The notes beneath the pieces were generated by a model. The model had not been told where the DNA came from. It searched no databases and was given only the letters and a program-made list of their open reading frames with translations. Of a stretch of 64,000 nucleotides of DNA, positions 30,557 through 40,596 are shown piece by piece; position 1 is the stretch's first letter, and each line of letters starts with the position of its first letter. Location of the stretch: positions 868,001 through 932,000 of the forward strand of contig NZ_KB899242.1 of the NCBI RefSeq assembly GCF_000378125.1, read 5' to 3'. This DNA comes from Rudaea cellulosilytica DSM 22992 (GTDB taxonomy: Bacteria; Pseudomonadota; Gammaproteobacteria; Xanthomonadales; Rhodanobacteraceae). The translations under genes and the position numbers were made by a program.

Positions 30557-31399
30557 TCACAAGGCAAGCGGGCTCGAAACATTAACGACGGCGTCTAGGA
30601 TGCGCGAAACTTGTGCCGCCGCTTTGCCGCTTACGTGAAAGCCGAGCTCGAGCGAGTAGTCGAAACTCCATCGGGTCATGTTCGACGAACCCACGTAACA
30701 CTCTCGATCGTCAATTCTCACTACCTTTGCATGGAACGTCTCCGATTCTCCGCTGCCTGTTCGCGGCAGCCGAAAATCAAAGACCTTTACTCCAAGCTTT
30801 CTGAGCGCCCTGGTCAACTCGACTAGCGCAGATGGCATGCCGTCCCTGACGATCAGTTCTCGCTCGACTGCCTCTTTCGTAGCGCCGAATAGCTGAACAA
30901 TTCGACTGGCTCCATTCGCATCGACGAACGGAGTCATGATCGTCATGCGTCTCTCGGCACGGCCCGCCATCTCACCGAGTAGATCGCTAGTCGCTAGCAA
31001 CCCCCAAGCCCCTTCAAGCGTGCCCTCCAATTCAGTTACAAATCTACTTGGCCGGGGCGGCTTCGATAGCACCACGTGAACGCGGTCGAGATCCCGGTGC
31101 ACTCGCTCTCGATACAGGGCCGCTCCCTTCAAGAGCAGACCTAATCGGTAGCATTCCTGCATGCCCAAGGTGAATCGCCAAGCACCCGAAACCTGCTCCA
31201 TGGCCCCACTGCTCTCCGCGGCTGTGAGAGCATCGACGATGTCGGGTAAACGAGCTGCACCGACACCGACGAGTCTTGCGATCTCCCTGCTGCTGTGTGA
31301 TCCATCAAGCCTACCTTGACCGGCGAGTTCAAAGACTCCGCCTAGCACCGAAGCGTGCGGAGCCAGCTGCAGAAAAATCCCCTCAATTTCCCGAGACAT
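30557..31399 (-). CDS. drmC: DrmC-like phospholipase D family protein
   Basis: This 280-residue protein carries one HKD motif: His223-x-Lys225-(x4)-Asp230 followed by GSSN (FHAKVVRIDDRECYVGSSNMT split across residues 222-242). The N-terminal ~90 residues look like a winged-helix (SREIARLVGVGAARLPDIVDAL). The start overlaps the end of drmB by 17 bases. DrmC is the PLD-fold component of DISARM; in the tested Bacillus system it was the dispensable member. Single-HKD proteins usually act as dimers on nucleic acid. The assignment rests on the motif and on its fixed place after drmA-drmB. Confidence 0.88.
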   Translation of the reverse strand: MSREIEGIFLQLAPHASVLGGVFELAGQGRLDGSHSSREIARLVGVGAARLPDIVDALTAAESSGAMEQVSGAWRFTLGMQECYRLGLLLKGAALYRERVHRDLDRVHVVLSKPPRPSRFVTELEGTLEGAWGLLATSDLLGEMAGRAERRMTIMTPFVDANGASRIVQLFGATKEAVERELIVRDGMPSALVELTRALRKLGVKVFDFRLPRTGSGESETFHAKVVRIDDRECYVGSSNMTRWSFDYSLELGFHVSGKAAAQVSRILDAVVNVSSPLAL

Positions 31400-33608
31400 C
31401 CGAAGCGACGTCCAGATAGCCTTGGATTACTTGTCCCGAATGACCCTGATCCTCTCTAGGAGCCGGACCCGTTCGTAGTACAGATCTGGACAGTAACTGG
31501 TTCGCTGCGACGCATGACGTCTCGGGAATTACGATGCAACTCGGGCACGCTCCCCCCGAGAGAGAGTCGCAAAGACTACCCGCCCCGCACATCAGCGTTC
31601 GTGGCGCGAGCAGGTGCTCAAGAAATATCGTGTTGTAGTTTCTCCAAAGCGCCGAAAGATTCCCGAGATCCATAGTCGTGCCATTCCGATACACGACGAA
31701 CGCCAGGTCGGCAGGGAAGAGATACTCACCGAGGCTCCCGACATCAAGTCCCGAAAACTCCGCGACAGCTTTCATTACGGCGTGCGAGTAGGTATGCAGC
31801 AGTGTGTAGACGTAACGGTACGTGTCGGGAGGCCCCGGCGTCAGGTTCGCAAAGAACTTTCCGAAAGGAGCAGCGGACTCCAGTACGTGAGCTCCAAGCT
31901 TCAGCGACTCTGCTCCTTCCCACTCCGGGAGATCACCAACTCCCACGCTGCGCAGCCACTGGTAGACCGTTTCCGGATGGAGACGAACGTAAATCGCCTC
32001 GTTCGATTGATTGACGACGTAGATGGGAATCTTCTGATTACCGAGCTCTTGGAATAGGTTTAGGCGGACTGGCAGCCGAAGGGTTTGCTGATCCGATTTT
32101 TCGATCAACGGGTCAGTCGACATTCGAGTGAAGCCATGAGTGAAACGACAAAGGTCGAACTCGCGAACCAGCCCCATGTCTGCGATTCCCAAAGCGCCAA
32201 GGAGATCTATGGTCTTCGAAACTTGGGTGTTGAGCTCCAATCTCGTTCTCGGCGCGAGGTCCTTGTCGGGGCGTACAAATCTAACGAACGGGGACCGACC
32301 GTCGACAGGCGTGGTCGCGCGAAGCTTGCTCCGCGAAAGCGCCTCGTGCTCCACCGTCAGAACCAGAGGATCGTACCGACTTCCGAATTCGATTCGTCTG
32401 CCGATCAGCTCCATGAGCCAAGCCGGTGACTCATGCTCGATTGGAACTAGACCCGGTGTTACCTTCCAATCCGCAACCATGTCCCTGATTTGCGCATCAA
32501 CTTCTTCGGCCATAGGAGTCCCGCTCAACCTGGCCTTCATACCGATGAGGCGCTCGTACTGCGAAACCTTGGCGGAGTGCCCTGCCTTCCTCAGCACCTC
32601 GACAATCTCTTCGTCGCTAGGCGGCCTCTCGCCTACACCGAAGCGCTCGGCAGCAAACCCAGCGAGCTGCTCCTCACTACCCTCCTGCAGCATCGTCAAC
32701 AAGTCGCGCTGGTCAGAGGCAAAAACAATGAACTGCTCGGAGTGCGGGTAGAACGCAGGAGTAGCACGGTACGAGATCGGCTCCATGCGCCGCCAACGGG
32801 GAGGCCGCTTCGTGGTGTCATCGCCAAGAAGCTTCGTGGTGGTCGGATCATTCTGCAGCCAGCTATCGCCGTGCTTGTGTCCCTTCTCACACTCGAAAAC
32901 CCATTCACCGATTCGTGGCGATTTGTCGATCAGGTAGAAATTGCGACTTTGGCAAATCGGGCATGAGTCGATCGGCTTGAGCAGCCTTTGCTCTGAAACG
33001 CTCCACTCCCAGCGGCCAGGGGTTGGCGCCTCCCAATTGCCTGACCAATGCACAAAAATCACATCAAGCTGACGCCAGCGGCATTTTCCTTTCAGTTCCT
33101 CTGATCTGGAGTCGCAGTTCTCACGCTTCAGTTCATCCAAATGGCCAGAGGCATCTCGAACCGTATCGAACTTCCGAAACCGCCCGCACGTGTTGCACAC
33201 GAAATCCATAGGAGCCGGCACGTAGCACATCGCCTTCGGATCGACGAGTTCAAATCGCGAAGCAGGTGGCGCGTAGAATGCCCCGTCCCGGAGAAGGGCT
33301 TGATCCAGGCACAAGGTGGGGACGGCGGGGTGATCCGGAGTTCCCCCCTGCATTGCTCGAGTGAACCAGCTCTGCCAAACCTCCCGCAATCGCAGGTGGA
33401 TCTGTATGGCCGTTTCCGGCGACACGTCTGCCTTGGCGGGATGCTGGCTTTGATCCGCAATCGATAGGCAAGCACCAAGTCCGCCTTCAAAGGTGAACAG
33501 CGCCCCCGGAGCGTAGACGGTGGCTAGTTGCCCGCGTGAGCGTGACATCTTCGCGGCGGTCTGCTCAGGCGGTTCATCGGGGCTACGGAATTTCTTCTTG
33601 AACGCCAT
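31383..33608 (-). CDS. drmB: DrmB-like protein (DUF1998)
   Basis: The 741-residue protein starts at ATG 33608 (GGAGAG ribosome site), one base after the drmA stop. It has two N-terminal CxxC pairs (CNTCGRFRKFD, CPICQSRNF) and a C-terminal DUF1998 region with HTYSHAVMKAV, LFPADLAFVVYRNG and the cysteine cluster CGAGSLCDSLSGGACPSC, a probable zinc site. In DISARM, DrmB forms a stable complex with the DrmA helicase that loads on DNA with a 5' overhang and blocks incoming phage DNA. An upstream in-frame start would sit inside drmA. Confidence 0.92.
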   Translation of the reverse strand: MAFKKKFRSPDEPPEQTAAKMSRSRGQLATVYAPGALFTFEGGLGACLSIADQSQHPAKADVSPETAIQIHLRLREVWQSWFTRAMQGGTPDHPAVPTLCLDQALLRDGAFYAPPASRFELVDPKAMCYVPAPMDFVCNTCGRFRKFDTVRDASGHLDELKRENCDSRSEELKGKCRWRQLDVIFVHWSGNWEAPTPGRWEWSVSEQRLLKPIDSCPICQSRNFYLIDKSPRIGEWVFECEKGHKHGDSWLQNDPTTTKLLGDDTTKRPPRWRRMEPISYRATPAFYPHSEQFIVFASDQRDLLTMLQEGSEEQLAGFAAERFGVGERPPSDEEIVEVLRKAGHSAKVSQYERLIGMKARLSGTPMAEEVDAQIRDMVADWKVTPGLVPIEHESPAWLMELIGRRIEFGSRYDPLVLTVEHEALSRSKLRATTPVDGRSPFVRFVRPDKDLAPRTRLELNTQVSKTIDLLGALGIADMGLVREFDLCRFTHGFTRMSTDPLIEKSDQQTLRLPVRLNLFQELGNQKIPIYVVNQSNEAIYVRLHPETVYQWLRSVGVGDLPEWEGAESLKLGAHVLESAAPFGKFFANLTPGPPDTYRYVYTLLHTYSHAVMKAVAEFSGLDVGSLGEYLFPADLAFVVYRNGTTMDLGNLSALWRNYNTIFLEHLLAPRTLMCGAGSLCDSLSGGACPSCIVIPETSCVAANQLLSRSVLRTGPAPREDQGHSGQVIQGYLDVASDVSGN

Positions 33609-33609
33609 A

Positions 33610-36600
33610 TCACTCTCCGTCGTTCCCACCATCAGCAACACCGCCGCGGATCAGTTTCATAACCCTCCTCGCCGCGCGGTCGTCGATTTTTCCCCGAGCA
33701 CCATCTAGGTCGCGGTATCCAAAGGAAATAAATCCAGCCTCGTCAACATCTCGGAGTGAGGTCATTGGCCGTTTCATGACACTACTTTGAGCGCGGAAGT
33801 AGTCTCCGAGCCCCCGATGCTCACCCAACATGTCCCGAGCCCACCCGGTCAACATCGCCTCGACGCGATCCTTGATCAGCTCCTGGTAGTGCTGCTTTCC
33901 GCCCGGCGCGAATGTTTCGTTGTCTAGTCCGATTGCCTTCTCAACAAAGCCGCATAGATTTGCGACCAGCGGACCTCGAGTTGCATGTCCGTTGTACAGG
34001 CTGACAATGTTTGGGATCCACGAGAGATCCCGCACGCTGTGCTTCTTGTCGGCTGGAGCCGCGTGCACCTCGCTGACGTAGGCGACACCAGCAAGATAGG
34101 CCTGAATGAGGCTTGGAAGGACTCGCTCCACAGCGCGACCCGCCCATCTATCGATCGCGGCTGGAGAGACCATGCGCTCCAGGAATCGGTGATAGCTGTC
34201 AAATACCTCAACCACGTACCTGTCTCGCCTTCGCTGCGGCGTTGGCACTAGGACCACAAAGCCGACGTGGGTACGACCGACGCGAGAAGAGGCTTGAATG
34301 TACTCCGCGATATCCGACGGCAGACCGGCGAAGAACATGGAATTGAATTCTTCAACATCCACGCCATGGGACACGGCGGAAGTGGCGATCACGGAACGAA
34401 GCACTGTCTCCAAGTCAGGAAACGGTTCGCCCGGTTTCGGCCTCCGCTGGGCATCCTGGACAGTCTTCTGAATATCACCCTGGGAAACAGAACCAGTAAT
34501 AAGGTCCGTACGTAGATCCCTTAAGGGCAGGTTGCGTTCAACGTGGCGCTTTCGCGTCTCCTCAAACTCGGCGGCCATGATCTGGTCCCCGCCCTTCTTG
34601 TTGGTGACGTATGTAAGCGCGATCCGATGAAGATCTACGAGCGTAGCTAGTTCAGCAGGTGTCGCCTTTCTTAGCGCCTCCGAATAGGAGCCCTTCATCT
34701 CGCCTTCGCTCACCGCGCCAACGAGCATTTCTCGTGCCGCCTGATGGCGACGCTCGTCATCGGACGTGAAGGACAGAATTAGCTCGGAAATTGCAGCATG
34801 AAAATTGGAGAGCACCGCCACCGTGGTCGCCGTATGGGCGCGACCGTTGGTCATGAAGCCGACATAGACGCGCGCCCAATTCGCCCGTTGCTCAATGTCG
34901 GGAAGGCTGGAACGCCGCAAGTCAGTAGGCTCTGCAGGCGCGGCGTAGAAGGAGGCGTACAGACTTTCCCCAGGGTAGGGAAACTGCATCGCCGGTACCG
35001 GCCGCTGATAGAGGTGCTCTAGCTGGCGATCGGGATCCGAAACCGTGGCCGATGCCGCTACAACCTTGGACCTCCGGCGGGTTTGACCTCCCGGCTCATG
35101 TGCAACCAGCTGCTTCAGCGGCTTCGATAGCTCTCCATATACGGCGTCCAAGGCGGACTCAAACAAGCCCGCAAATGTGCCGAGCGACTCGTCCAGAAGG
35201 TGTGCTTCGTCTTGAATGAGCAAGCTCGGAAATGGATCGTGAAACAATCGCTTTCCATTCGGATAGGCGGGAAACAGACCTACGCAGCCAGCAGCCTCAG
35301 GCCCCTCTTCAAAAGCCCGCGGTTCGTTTGGGATTCTCAGGCGGCCCGTCGCGTTTTCCTGCCACGGGGCGGCGCCGAACATTGCATAGATTTTCCGGAT
35401 AGTTCGCGATGACTGCCCGATGAGCGCGAGCTTGTCGACGGTACCCAAGAGAACCGACGGAGCGATGTCATAAATATCTACGTCACAGATGAAAAATGGA
35501 AGGGGCCTGAACTCACCTTCGTTCGCGGCGCAATCTAGGCTTGAGCAAACGTGTGCAACCGTTCCTCCCAATGTCGAGAAGCGCCGCAGGACCGTTTCTT
35601 CACCGCAAAACGGACAGGACGGAATCTTGTTCCACGCAGCCTTCTGGAGTTCATAGTTGATTTCGCGGCCCAATAGCGCCGATTCGGTCTTCAGATCAGC
35701 GCTTTGATCCTTGATGTCGGGAATGTCGGCGACGCCGGGCGCAAAGTGATTGTTGGGCGAGCCTCCGCTACCTACCCAAAACCCAATCGAGAAGGGTCCG
35801 CCTCCAATCTCATGTCGTCTGCGAACTAGCTCTGCCTTCGCCAGCACCTTCGAACAGCGCTGGGCCTGCTGAATTGTAAGAAGACGTAACGGATAGCGAA
35901 TCATCGCCGTCACGCCGACGGCCTTCCCCCTCAACCGATCCAGAAATAACGCAAGAACCAGCAGGCCAAAGAATGCCTCAGATTTCCCACCGCCTGTAGC
36001 GAAGTAGAGCAAGGTCACGGTGTCGTCGCGCTCACGCTCGTAGCGACTCGCAAATGAGTCCATGCGACTTGCGATAGACGGGATGTGAGCGATGACGAAG
36101 GCAAGTTGAAACAGGCGCCACTCGCCTTCGTCATTCTTGAATCGGCTCCGTAGCAAATCTGCCATCGTTTCGTTCATGGACAGCCAAGCTTCGAACACGG
36201 TAGCTCGCTCGTCGGACTGACGCCCTCGCTTACGCGTCAATTTCCAAACACGTTCTGACTCCGTGAGGATTTCGAGGCCAGCCCGAACAGCATCTATTTC
36301 TTTTCGCCAACCGCGCTTGTCTTTGGCAAAACCGCTCGTCTCTCTCGCTCTTCCGGCCTCGTCGTCGGCGCTGAGTCCGGCAAAGGGATCAACCCGCTTA
36401 TCTAGTGATGCGTACCAATCCTCCAGCACATCCACGAGTGGCAGAACCGATGCAAGGCTGTTCTCTCCGCTCAACAGCCGCATGTTTGGCTGGAGTCCTG
36501 GGTACTGGCGCGGAATGACTCTCGGTTGAGTGTAACGAGGGGCCCAGGTGGTTCGAATCCTTAGTTCGGCGGATGCACCGCACTGGACACGTTGTACGCC

Positions 36601-37809
36601 GCCATTGAAGCCCATGGCGGGGTAGTCCAGGTACTCGTTGTAGCGATACGACGGCTCGACCCTGCCCAATCTCAGAGAGCGATGCATCGCGACCGGCATC
36701 GAGACATCTAGATGAACTCGAAAAACACTTTGGTCTACGGTGTCGTCGTTGCGCTTCGGCTCGGCGGACGCATTCTCCAGGCTAATGTGCAGATTGGACC
36801 TTGATGGATCCGACCAGTCCGGGACAATTCTTACCTGCCAACGCAGTGTAATGTCTGGTAGGGCGAGCGTCTTGGTGGCATCTGCGCGAACTGATTCGAG
36901 AAACGTCTCCCAACCCTTGTACTGCGACGGCAGAACTCGTACGCCCTTCCGGTAGCACCATGCCTTACCAAGTGCTGACTCCGCCCAGCGCTTTATCGCG
37001 TCGCCCAGTGCTCGAGTTAGCTCTGCAGAGGCCTGATCGACGATATCAATCAGGTTAGCTCGAGACAGCGAGGGGTCGAACTCAAGAAGAGGAATCTCTT
37101 CAGGGCTTAGGTCGATGCGGAGCCATTTGTGGGGGACATCCATTGGCCGAAAGTGCGCATCGTTCAGAGGCGGAAAGGCTTCTTCTCGTGCCACGACACC
37201 TTCGGCCGCCCCATCATCCGCCCCTGCGTCATCGATACTATCGTCGGTGGCAAAAATGGTCGTGATCTTCGGCGGCAATCCAAGCTTCACCAAAACGTCA
37301 GCCCGCACCGAATTCTCAATCTCAGACCAATTCGGCTGCTTGAATCGCTCCTTGTACGCCTTGCCAGAAAATTCCGCCTCCCATCGATTCTTCAACGCCG
37401 CGTCCGTCTCGTCCTTCAAATGCTTACGAATCGAGTCATCTAGACGAAATCGTGGTCCGCAATCAGGCCTCTGCAGGTCCGCCAGAGACGGAAAGACTCG
37501 AACGTAGATGCTAAAGCTTGGGCGAACCTTAACCGTGCCACGCGCAGCTCGCTGGAACTGCAAGTCCAGCCCGTGCGCACTTATTCGAATCGGCTGAGTA
37601 ACTTCGTCACCCGGCCCCTGATCCAATAGCGGGGGCAGTAGAAATCCCGATGCAAAGACGGAGCGAGGCCTTGCTCCAAAAATCCGGCCTCCCTCTGCTC
37701 CATGACCGCTGATTCGCGAATACGTGAGGTTGATCAAGGAGTCAACAACCGCCTCTTTGAGGGTCATCGCGATGGTGTTCGGGTCTACCCTAGCTATTGG
37801 AATGGCCAC
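33610..37809 (-). CDS. drmA: DrmA-like DISARM helicase
   Basis: The 1399-residue SF2-type helicase has FATGGGKSEA as motif I (Lys609), IQDEAHLLDES as motif II (DEAH at 867-870), ASATVSD as motif III, and a C-terminal RecA domain with IATSAVSHGVDVEEFN and YIQASSRVGR near residues 1140-1180. A CxxC...C zinc-like insertion (CPFCGEETV ... CSSLDC) lies between the motor motifs, and ~550 N-terminal residues precede them. This is the layout of DrmA, the conserved DISARM helicase. The start is GTG 37809, three bases after the upstream stop codon. Motif integrity suggests a functional ATPase. Confidence 0.92.
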   Translation of the reverse strand: MAIPIARVDPNTIAMTLKEAVVDSLINLTYSRISGHGAEGGRIFGARPRSVFASGFLLPPLLDQGPGDEVTQPIRISAHGLDLQFQRAARGTVKVRPSFSIYVRVFPSLADLQRPDCGPRFRLDDSIRKHLKDETDAALKNRWEAEFSGKAYKERFKQPNWSEIENSVRADVLVKLGLPPKITTIFATDDSIDDAGADDGAAEGVVAREEAFPPLNDAHFRPMDVPHKWLRIDLSPEEIPLLEFDPSLSRANLIDIVDQASAELTRALGDAIKRWAESALGKAWCYRKGVRVLPSQYKGWETFLESVRADATKTLALPDITLRWQVRIVPDWSDPSRSNLHISLENASAEPKRNDDTVDQSVFRVHLDVSMPVAMHRSLRLGRVEPSYRYNEYLDYPAMGFNGGVQRVQCGASAELRIRTTWAPRYTQPRVIPRQYPGLQPNMRLLSGENSLASVLPLVDVLEDWYASLDKRVDPFAGLSADDEAGRARETSGFAKDKRGWRKEIDAVRAGLEILTESERVWKLTRKRGRQSDERATVFEAWLSMNETMADLLRSRFKNDEGEWRLFQLAFVIAHIPSIASRMDSFASRYERERDDTVTLLYFATGGGKSEAFFGLLVLALFLDRLRGKAVGVTAMIRYPLRLLTIQQAQRCSKVLAKAELVRRRHEIGGGPFSIGFWVGSGGSPNNHFAPGVADIPDIKDQSADLKTESALLGREINYELQKAAWNKIPSCPFCGEETVLRRFSTLGGTVAHVCSSLDCAANEGEFRPLPFFICDVDIYDIAPSVLLGTVDKLALIGQSSRTIRKIYAMFGAAPWQENATGRLRIPNEPRAFEEGPEAAGCVGLFPAYPNGKRLFHDPFPSLLIQDEAHLLDESLGTFAGLFESALDAVYGELSKPLKQLVAHEPGGQTRRRSKVVAASATVSDPDRQLEHLYQRPVPAMQFPYPGESLYASFYAAPAEPTDLRRSSLPDIEQRANWARVYVGFMTNGRAHTATTVAVLSNFHAAISELILSFTSDDERRHQAAREMLVGAVSEGEMKGSYSEALRKATPAELATLVDLHRIALTYVTNKKGGDQIMAAEFEETRKRHVERNLPLRDLRTDLITGSVSQGDIQKTVQDAQRRPKPGEPFPDLETVLRSVIATSAVSHGVDVEEFNSMFFAGLPSDIAEYIQASSRVGRTHVGFVVLVPTPQRRRDRYVVEVFDSYHRFLERMVSPAAIDRWAGRAVERVLPSLIQAYLAGVAYVSEVHAAPADKKHSVRDLSWIPNIVSLYNGHATRGPLVANLCGFVEKAIGLDNETFAPGGKQHYQELIKDRVEAMLTGWARDMLGEHRGLGDYFRAQSSVMKRPMTSLRDVDEAGFISFGYRDLDGARGKIDDRAARRVMKLIRGGVADGGNDGE

Positions 37810-37812
37810 TAA

Positions 37813-40596
37813 TCACGCCCCCTGAGGCTTGTTGATTGCCTCGATCAAATGAACGTTATCCTTCGCTCGCGCGTAAAGGTCCTGAACCACAGAATGACTT
37901 AGCCGGCCGTGCACCTCGATCGACTCGGGCTCAAGCAACAAATCTGAGTATGCGTCAGAGACTCGTCGACCATCGGCTCTTCGGACGCCTCGTAACGGCT
38001 GAATCACTACTCTCCAGAAATACGTCGTCTCGAAGGCATCCAGGCCAATGGCCTGGGCGAGGGCCTTGAAGTGCGGCTCAATACGAGGGGCGCCTGGTCT
38101 AGCGTCCTCAAAGCTACGACCGCGATATCTGTCGACATCCAACCAGCTTCTAAGCGTGCCTTCGGCCGGCATATTCATCGCGTCACCCAAAGCTTCTTCC
38201 AAAGATCGCTGGATTCTTCTCGCTTTATCAATCAGCGTGACGCCTTGGATTTGTGCGACGAGCTCACCGACTCGGTCGTGATATTTGCGCAGGTCGTTCT
38301 CGAAGTGCTTATCGTTTGATATGGGAGCGCCAACTGCCTTCAGGGCAGACTCTGTCAGCTCGCGGAGCTCAAATGACATTATGAATACATGGTCACCTGG
38401 CTCTAGCGTGCTGACGTCGACAGCTCTGAATCCTCGAGTCACAGTGTGTGATTGGGAGGGGTCATAGAGGTAGAGCTTTGAGTTGGGACTGCGGCGAACG
38501 GCGATGCCGCTATCAAGAATGAGTTCCCACGCGGCTTCGTCGTGCTCGTCACTATCGGCGAACGTTGTGGCTAGTCCTTGCTCGAACGAAAACGTTGGGA
38601 GGACAAAGTCTGCTCGGGTGAAAATTGCCTTCTCGTTGCCAATTGGAAACTCGGGCAGTTGACGCAGAATCGCTTCGACTCGCGGTCGAAGCGACTCAAA
38701 TCCCGCCGTCCTATCGACTGCTCGGAGAGTCGCCTTCAAGTAGGCAGCATTCCGGCGGGTTAGAAGTACGTAAGTTGGCGAGGAAATGCGTTCGCTAAGG
38801 ATTAGGGTCCGAAGCGACTCCTCGTCTAGCCCGGCAAAGATCAGCGTGTCACCGGATGCGTTTACAAGCTCGATGTCCAGCTCCCGAGAGACCATGAACC
38901 TAACGCAGTCACGGAGCACTTCGAAGCCGGCGCCCTCCGGATAGCCGTCGTACTCCTCAAAGTACCGCTCCGCCAGACGCCTAGCCGTTGGCCTTGTAAA
39001 AACCACCCTGCATTTCTCACGGCCTCGCGTGTGCTCTTCGATTAGGTCCGCGAGCTTGCGAGCTAGTGGCGTCCCATTGGAGTAGTTTTCCCAAAGCGAA
39101 TTCCCACGATCGATGATCAGCTTCAGGGCCGCTCGTTTCCGGAACGTCGGATCATGGAAGATCTGTTCCAGACGAGATCGATAGACTGGCCAGGCATAGT
39201 TCTGCCTGATCGCCATCGGAACGTCTGCCTCGCCAAGCCATGCCACGAGCATCTTCGTGCTCGACGGCAGAGCGGCGAGCGTCTCCACGTAGGACGAGGT
39301 GGCCTCTAGAGCCTCGACCCACTGAGCCTCTACAAGCCCGGAGGCCAGCTTCTCGATTTGTGCGACAACTTCCGCAGCCTCGGTATCTGTAATAGCTACT
39401 TGTATCTTCTTGGCCGAAGGCTCATTCATCTCCGGTACGCGACATTCAAGCAACCCGTCCATACCGAGCGTGCAGATCTCGCCATATAGAGGTAAGTCCG
39501 CTTCATTTAGCCAAGTGTGGATCTCGCTCTTCTTGGCAGAGGCTTTAAGCAACTGACGTTGCAGTTGGCCGCGTACCCACGGCTCATCGGAAACAAAAAC
39601 CACGGGCGGGGTATCCACCGGCCATGCCTTACGCGCGCACTCAAGAAACATGACGGCGTTGGTCTTCCACCCCGGATTCTTCTTGCGCAGTGCCCTTGTC
39701 AGATCAACCAGCAGTACGTCTGGCCTCCGCGCCTTCTCCAAGGCGCGCAACGCATTTCGGACGTCTTGGCGCGTCGCCTTCCAACTCAGAGCGAAGACGG
39801 CGTCTGGCGCTGTATTTGGGTCGGTCAGACTTTGGGTCGCCAAACTACCCAGCAAACGCTTGTCCTTTACAGATTTCAGACTGCTCTTGACGTGGCGCAG
39901 CATGTCACCGTCGCACGACCGCCATTCTTCGAAACCAGAATCAGCGAAGAAGTGTGGGATCAGCTCTGCAAGGCTTGGGTGAACTCGCTCCGCATCGCTG
40001 GCTTTGATGTTGTTGAGTGAGAGCCAAAGCGCATCCTTCTCTCGGAATGAAACAGTGACCCTCGGATTCGCCTTTTGGGTGTCTTCGTATAGCTCGAGCG
40101 CCAACTTCACTAGGTCAGATTTGTCCAAGTGCGCGTGGTTTAGCGAATGCAGGAAATTAGCCTTTGCCGGATAGATCATCGTCCGGAGCCCTTGCTTATT
40201 TCCTGATTGCCACAGCGATGCAGTACCTACGGCATGCGCCAAAGTCAGAGAACGAAGCGAGCCAGGCCAAAGCAATAGAAAGGAAGAGTGGCGCGTCCGG
40301 GACGAATTGATCAGATGCCCGGCCACGCCTTCGATCGCGATTACTGGGCGAACCTCAACGTCAACGTCGTCCTTTCTCAACCTCAAGCCTAGGGTGGCGC
40401 GGTCCACGACGGGTAGCCGGTCGGCAAGCTTGGGACTTTCATTTCGCTTAGGCTCCAACCTCCGACTCTCTTCGGTAGGCGACTCCGGGTTCTTGGCTTT
40501 GCTCAACAGGCTCGCAACCATTTTTGCCTTTCGCTCTTGAGCCAAGCGAATGCTTTGTAGCTGCGATCCTCCCGGAGAGCCCCGGCCACTTTTCAC
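37813..40596 (-). CDS. Large DISARM-associated protein, probably DrmE-like
   Basis: The 927-residue protein has no motif I-type P-loop that I can find and is not an SNF2 helicase like DrmD. It has a helicase-reminiscent segment (RRPDVLLVDLTRALRKK ... PPVVFVSDEPW) near residues 290-340, a region with CRVVFTRPTARRLAE near 540, and a C-terminal EPGDHVFIMSFELRELTESAL. These resemble DrmE of class 2 DISARM, whose biochemical role is not established; the match is from memory and only moderately sure. The GTG start overlaps the methyltransferase stop (GTGA), so the two are translationally coupled. An internal ATG at MVASLLS is an alternative start. Confidence 0.65.
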   Translation of the reverse strand: MKSGRGSPGGSQLQSIRLAQERKAKMVASLLSKAKNPESPTEESRRLEPKRNESPKLADRLPVVDRATLGLRLRKDDVDVEVRPVIAIEGVAGHLINSSRTRHSSFLLLWPGSLRSLTLAHAVGTASLWQSGNKQGLRTMIYPAKANFLHSLNHAHLDKSDLVKLALELYEDTQKANPRVTVSFREKDALWLSLNNIKASDAERVHPSLAELIPHFFADSGFEEWRSCDGDMLRHVKSSLKSVKDKRLLGSLATQSLTDPNTAPDAVFALSWKATRQDVRNALRALEKARRPDVLLVDLTRALRKKNPGWKTNAVMFLECARKAWPVDTPPVVFVSDEPWVRGQLQRQLLKASAKKSEIHTWLNEADLPLYGEICTLGMDGLLECRVPEMNEPSAKKIQVAITDTEAAEVVAQIEKLASGLVEAQWVEALEATSSYVETLAALPSSTKMLVAWLGEADVPMAIRQNYAWPVYRSRLEQIFHDPTFRKRAALKLIIDRGNSLWENYSNGTPLARKLADLIEEHTRGREKCRVVFTRPTARRLAERYFEEYDGYPEGAGFEVLRDCVRFMVSRELDIELVNASGDTLIFAGLDEESLRTLILSERISSPTYVLLTRRNAAYLKATLRAVDRTAGFESLRPRVEAILRQLPEFPIGNEKAIFTRADFVLPTFSFEQGLATTFADSDEHDEAAWELILDSGIAVRRSPNSKLYLYDPSQSHTVTRGFRAVDVSTLEPGDHVFIMSFELRELTESALKAVGAPISNDKHFENDLRKYHDRVGELVAQIQGVTLIDKARRIQRSLEEALGDAMNMPAEGTLRSWLDVDRYRGRSFEDARPGAPRIEPHFKALAQAIGLDAFETTYFWRVVIQPLRGVRRADGRRVSDAYSDLLLEPESIEVHGRLSHSVVQDLYARAKDNVHLIEAINKPQGA

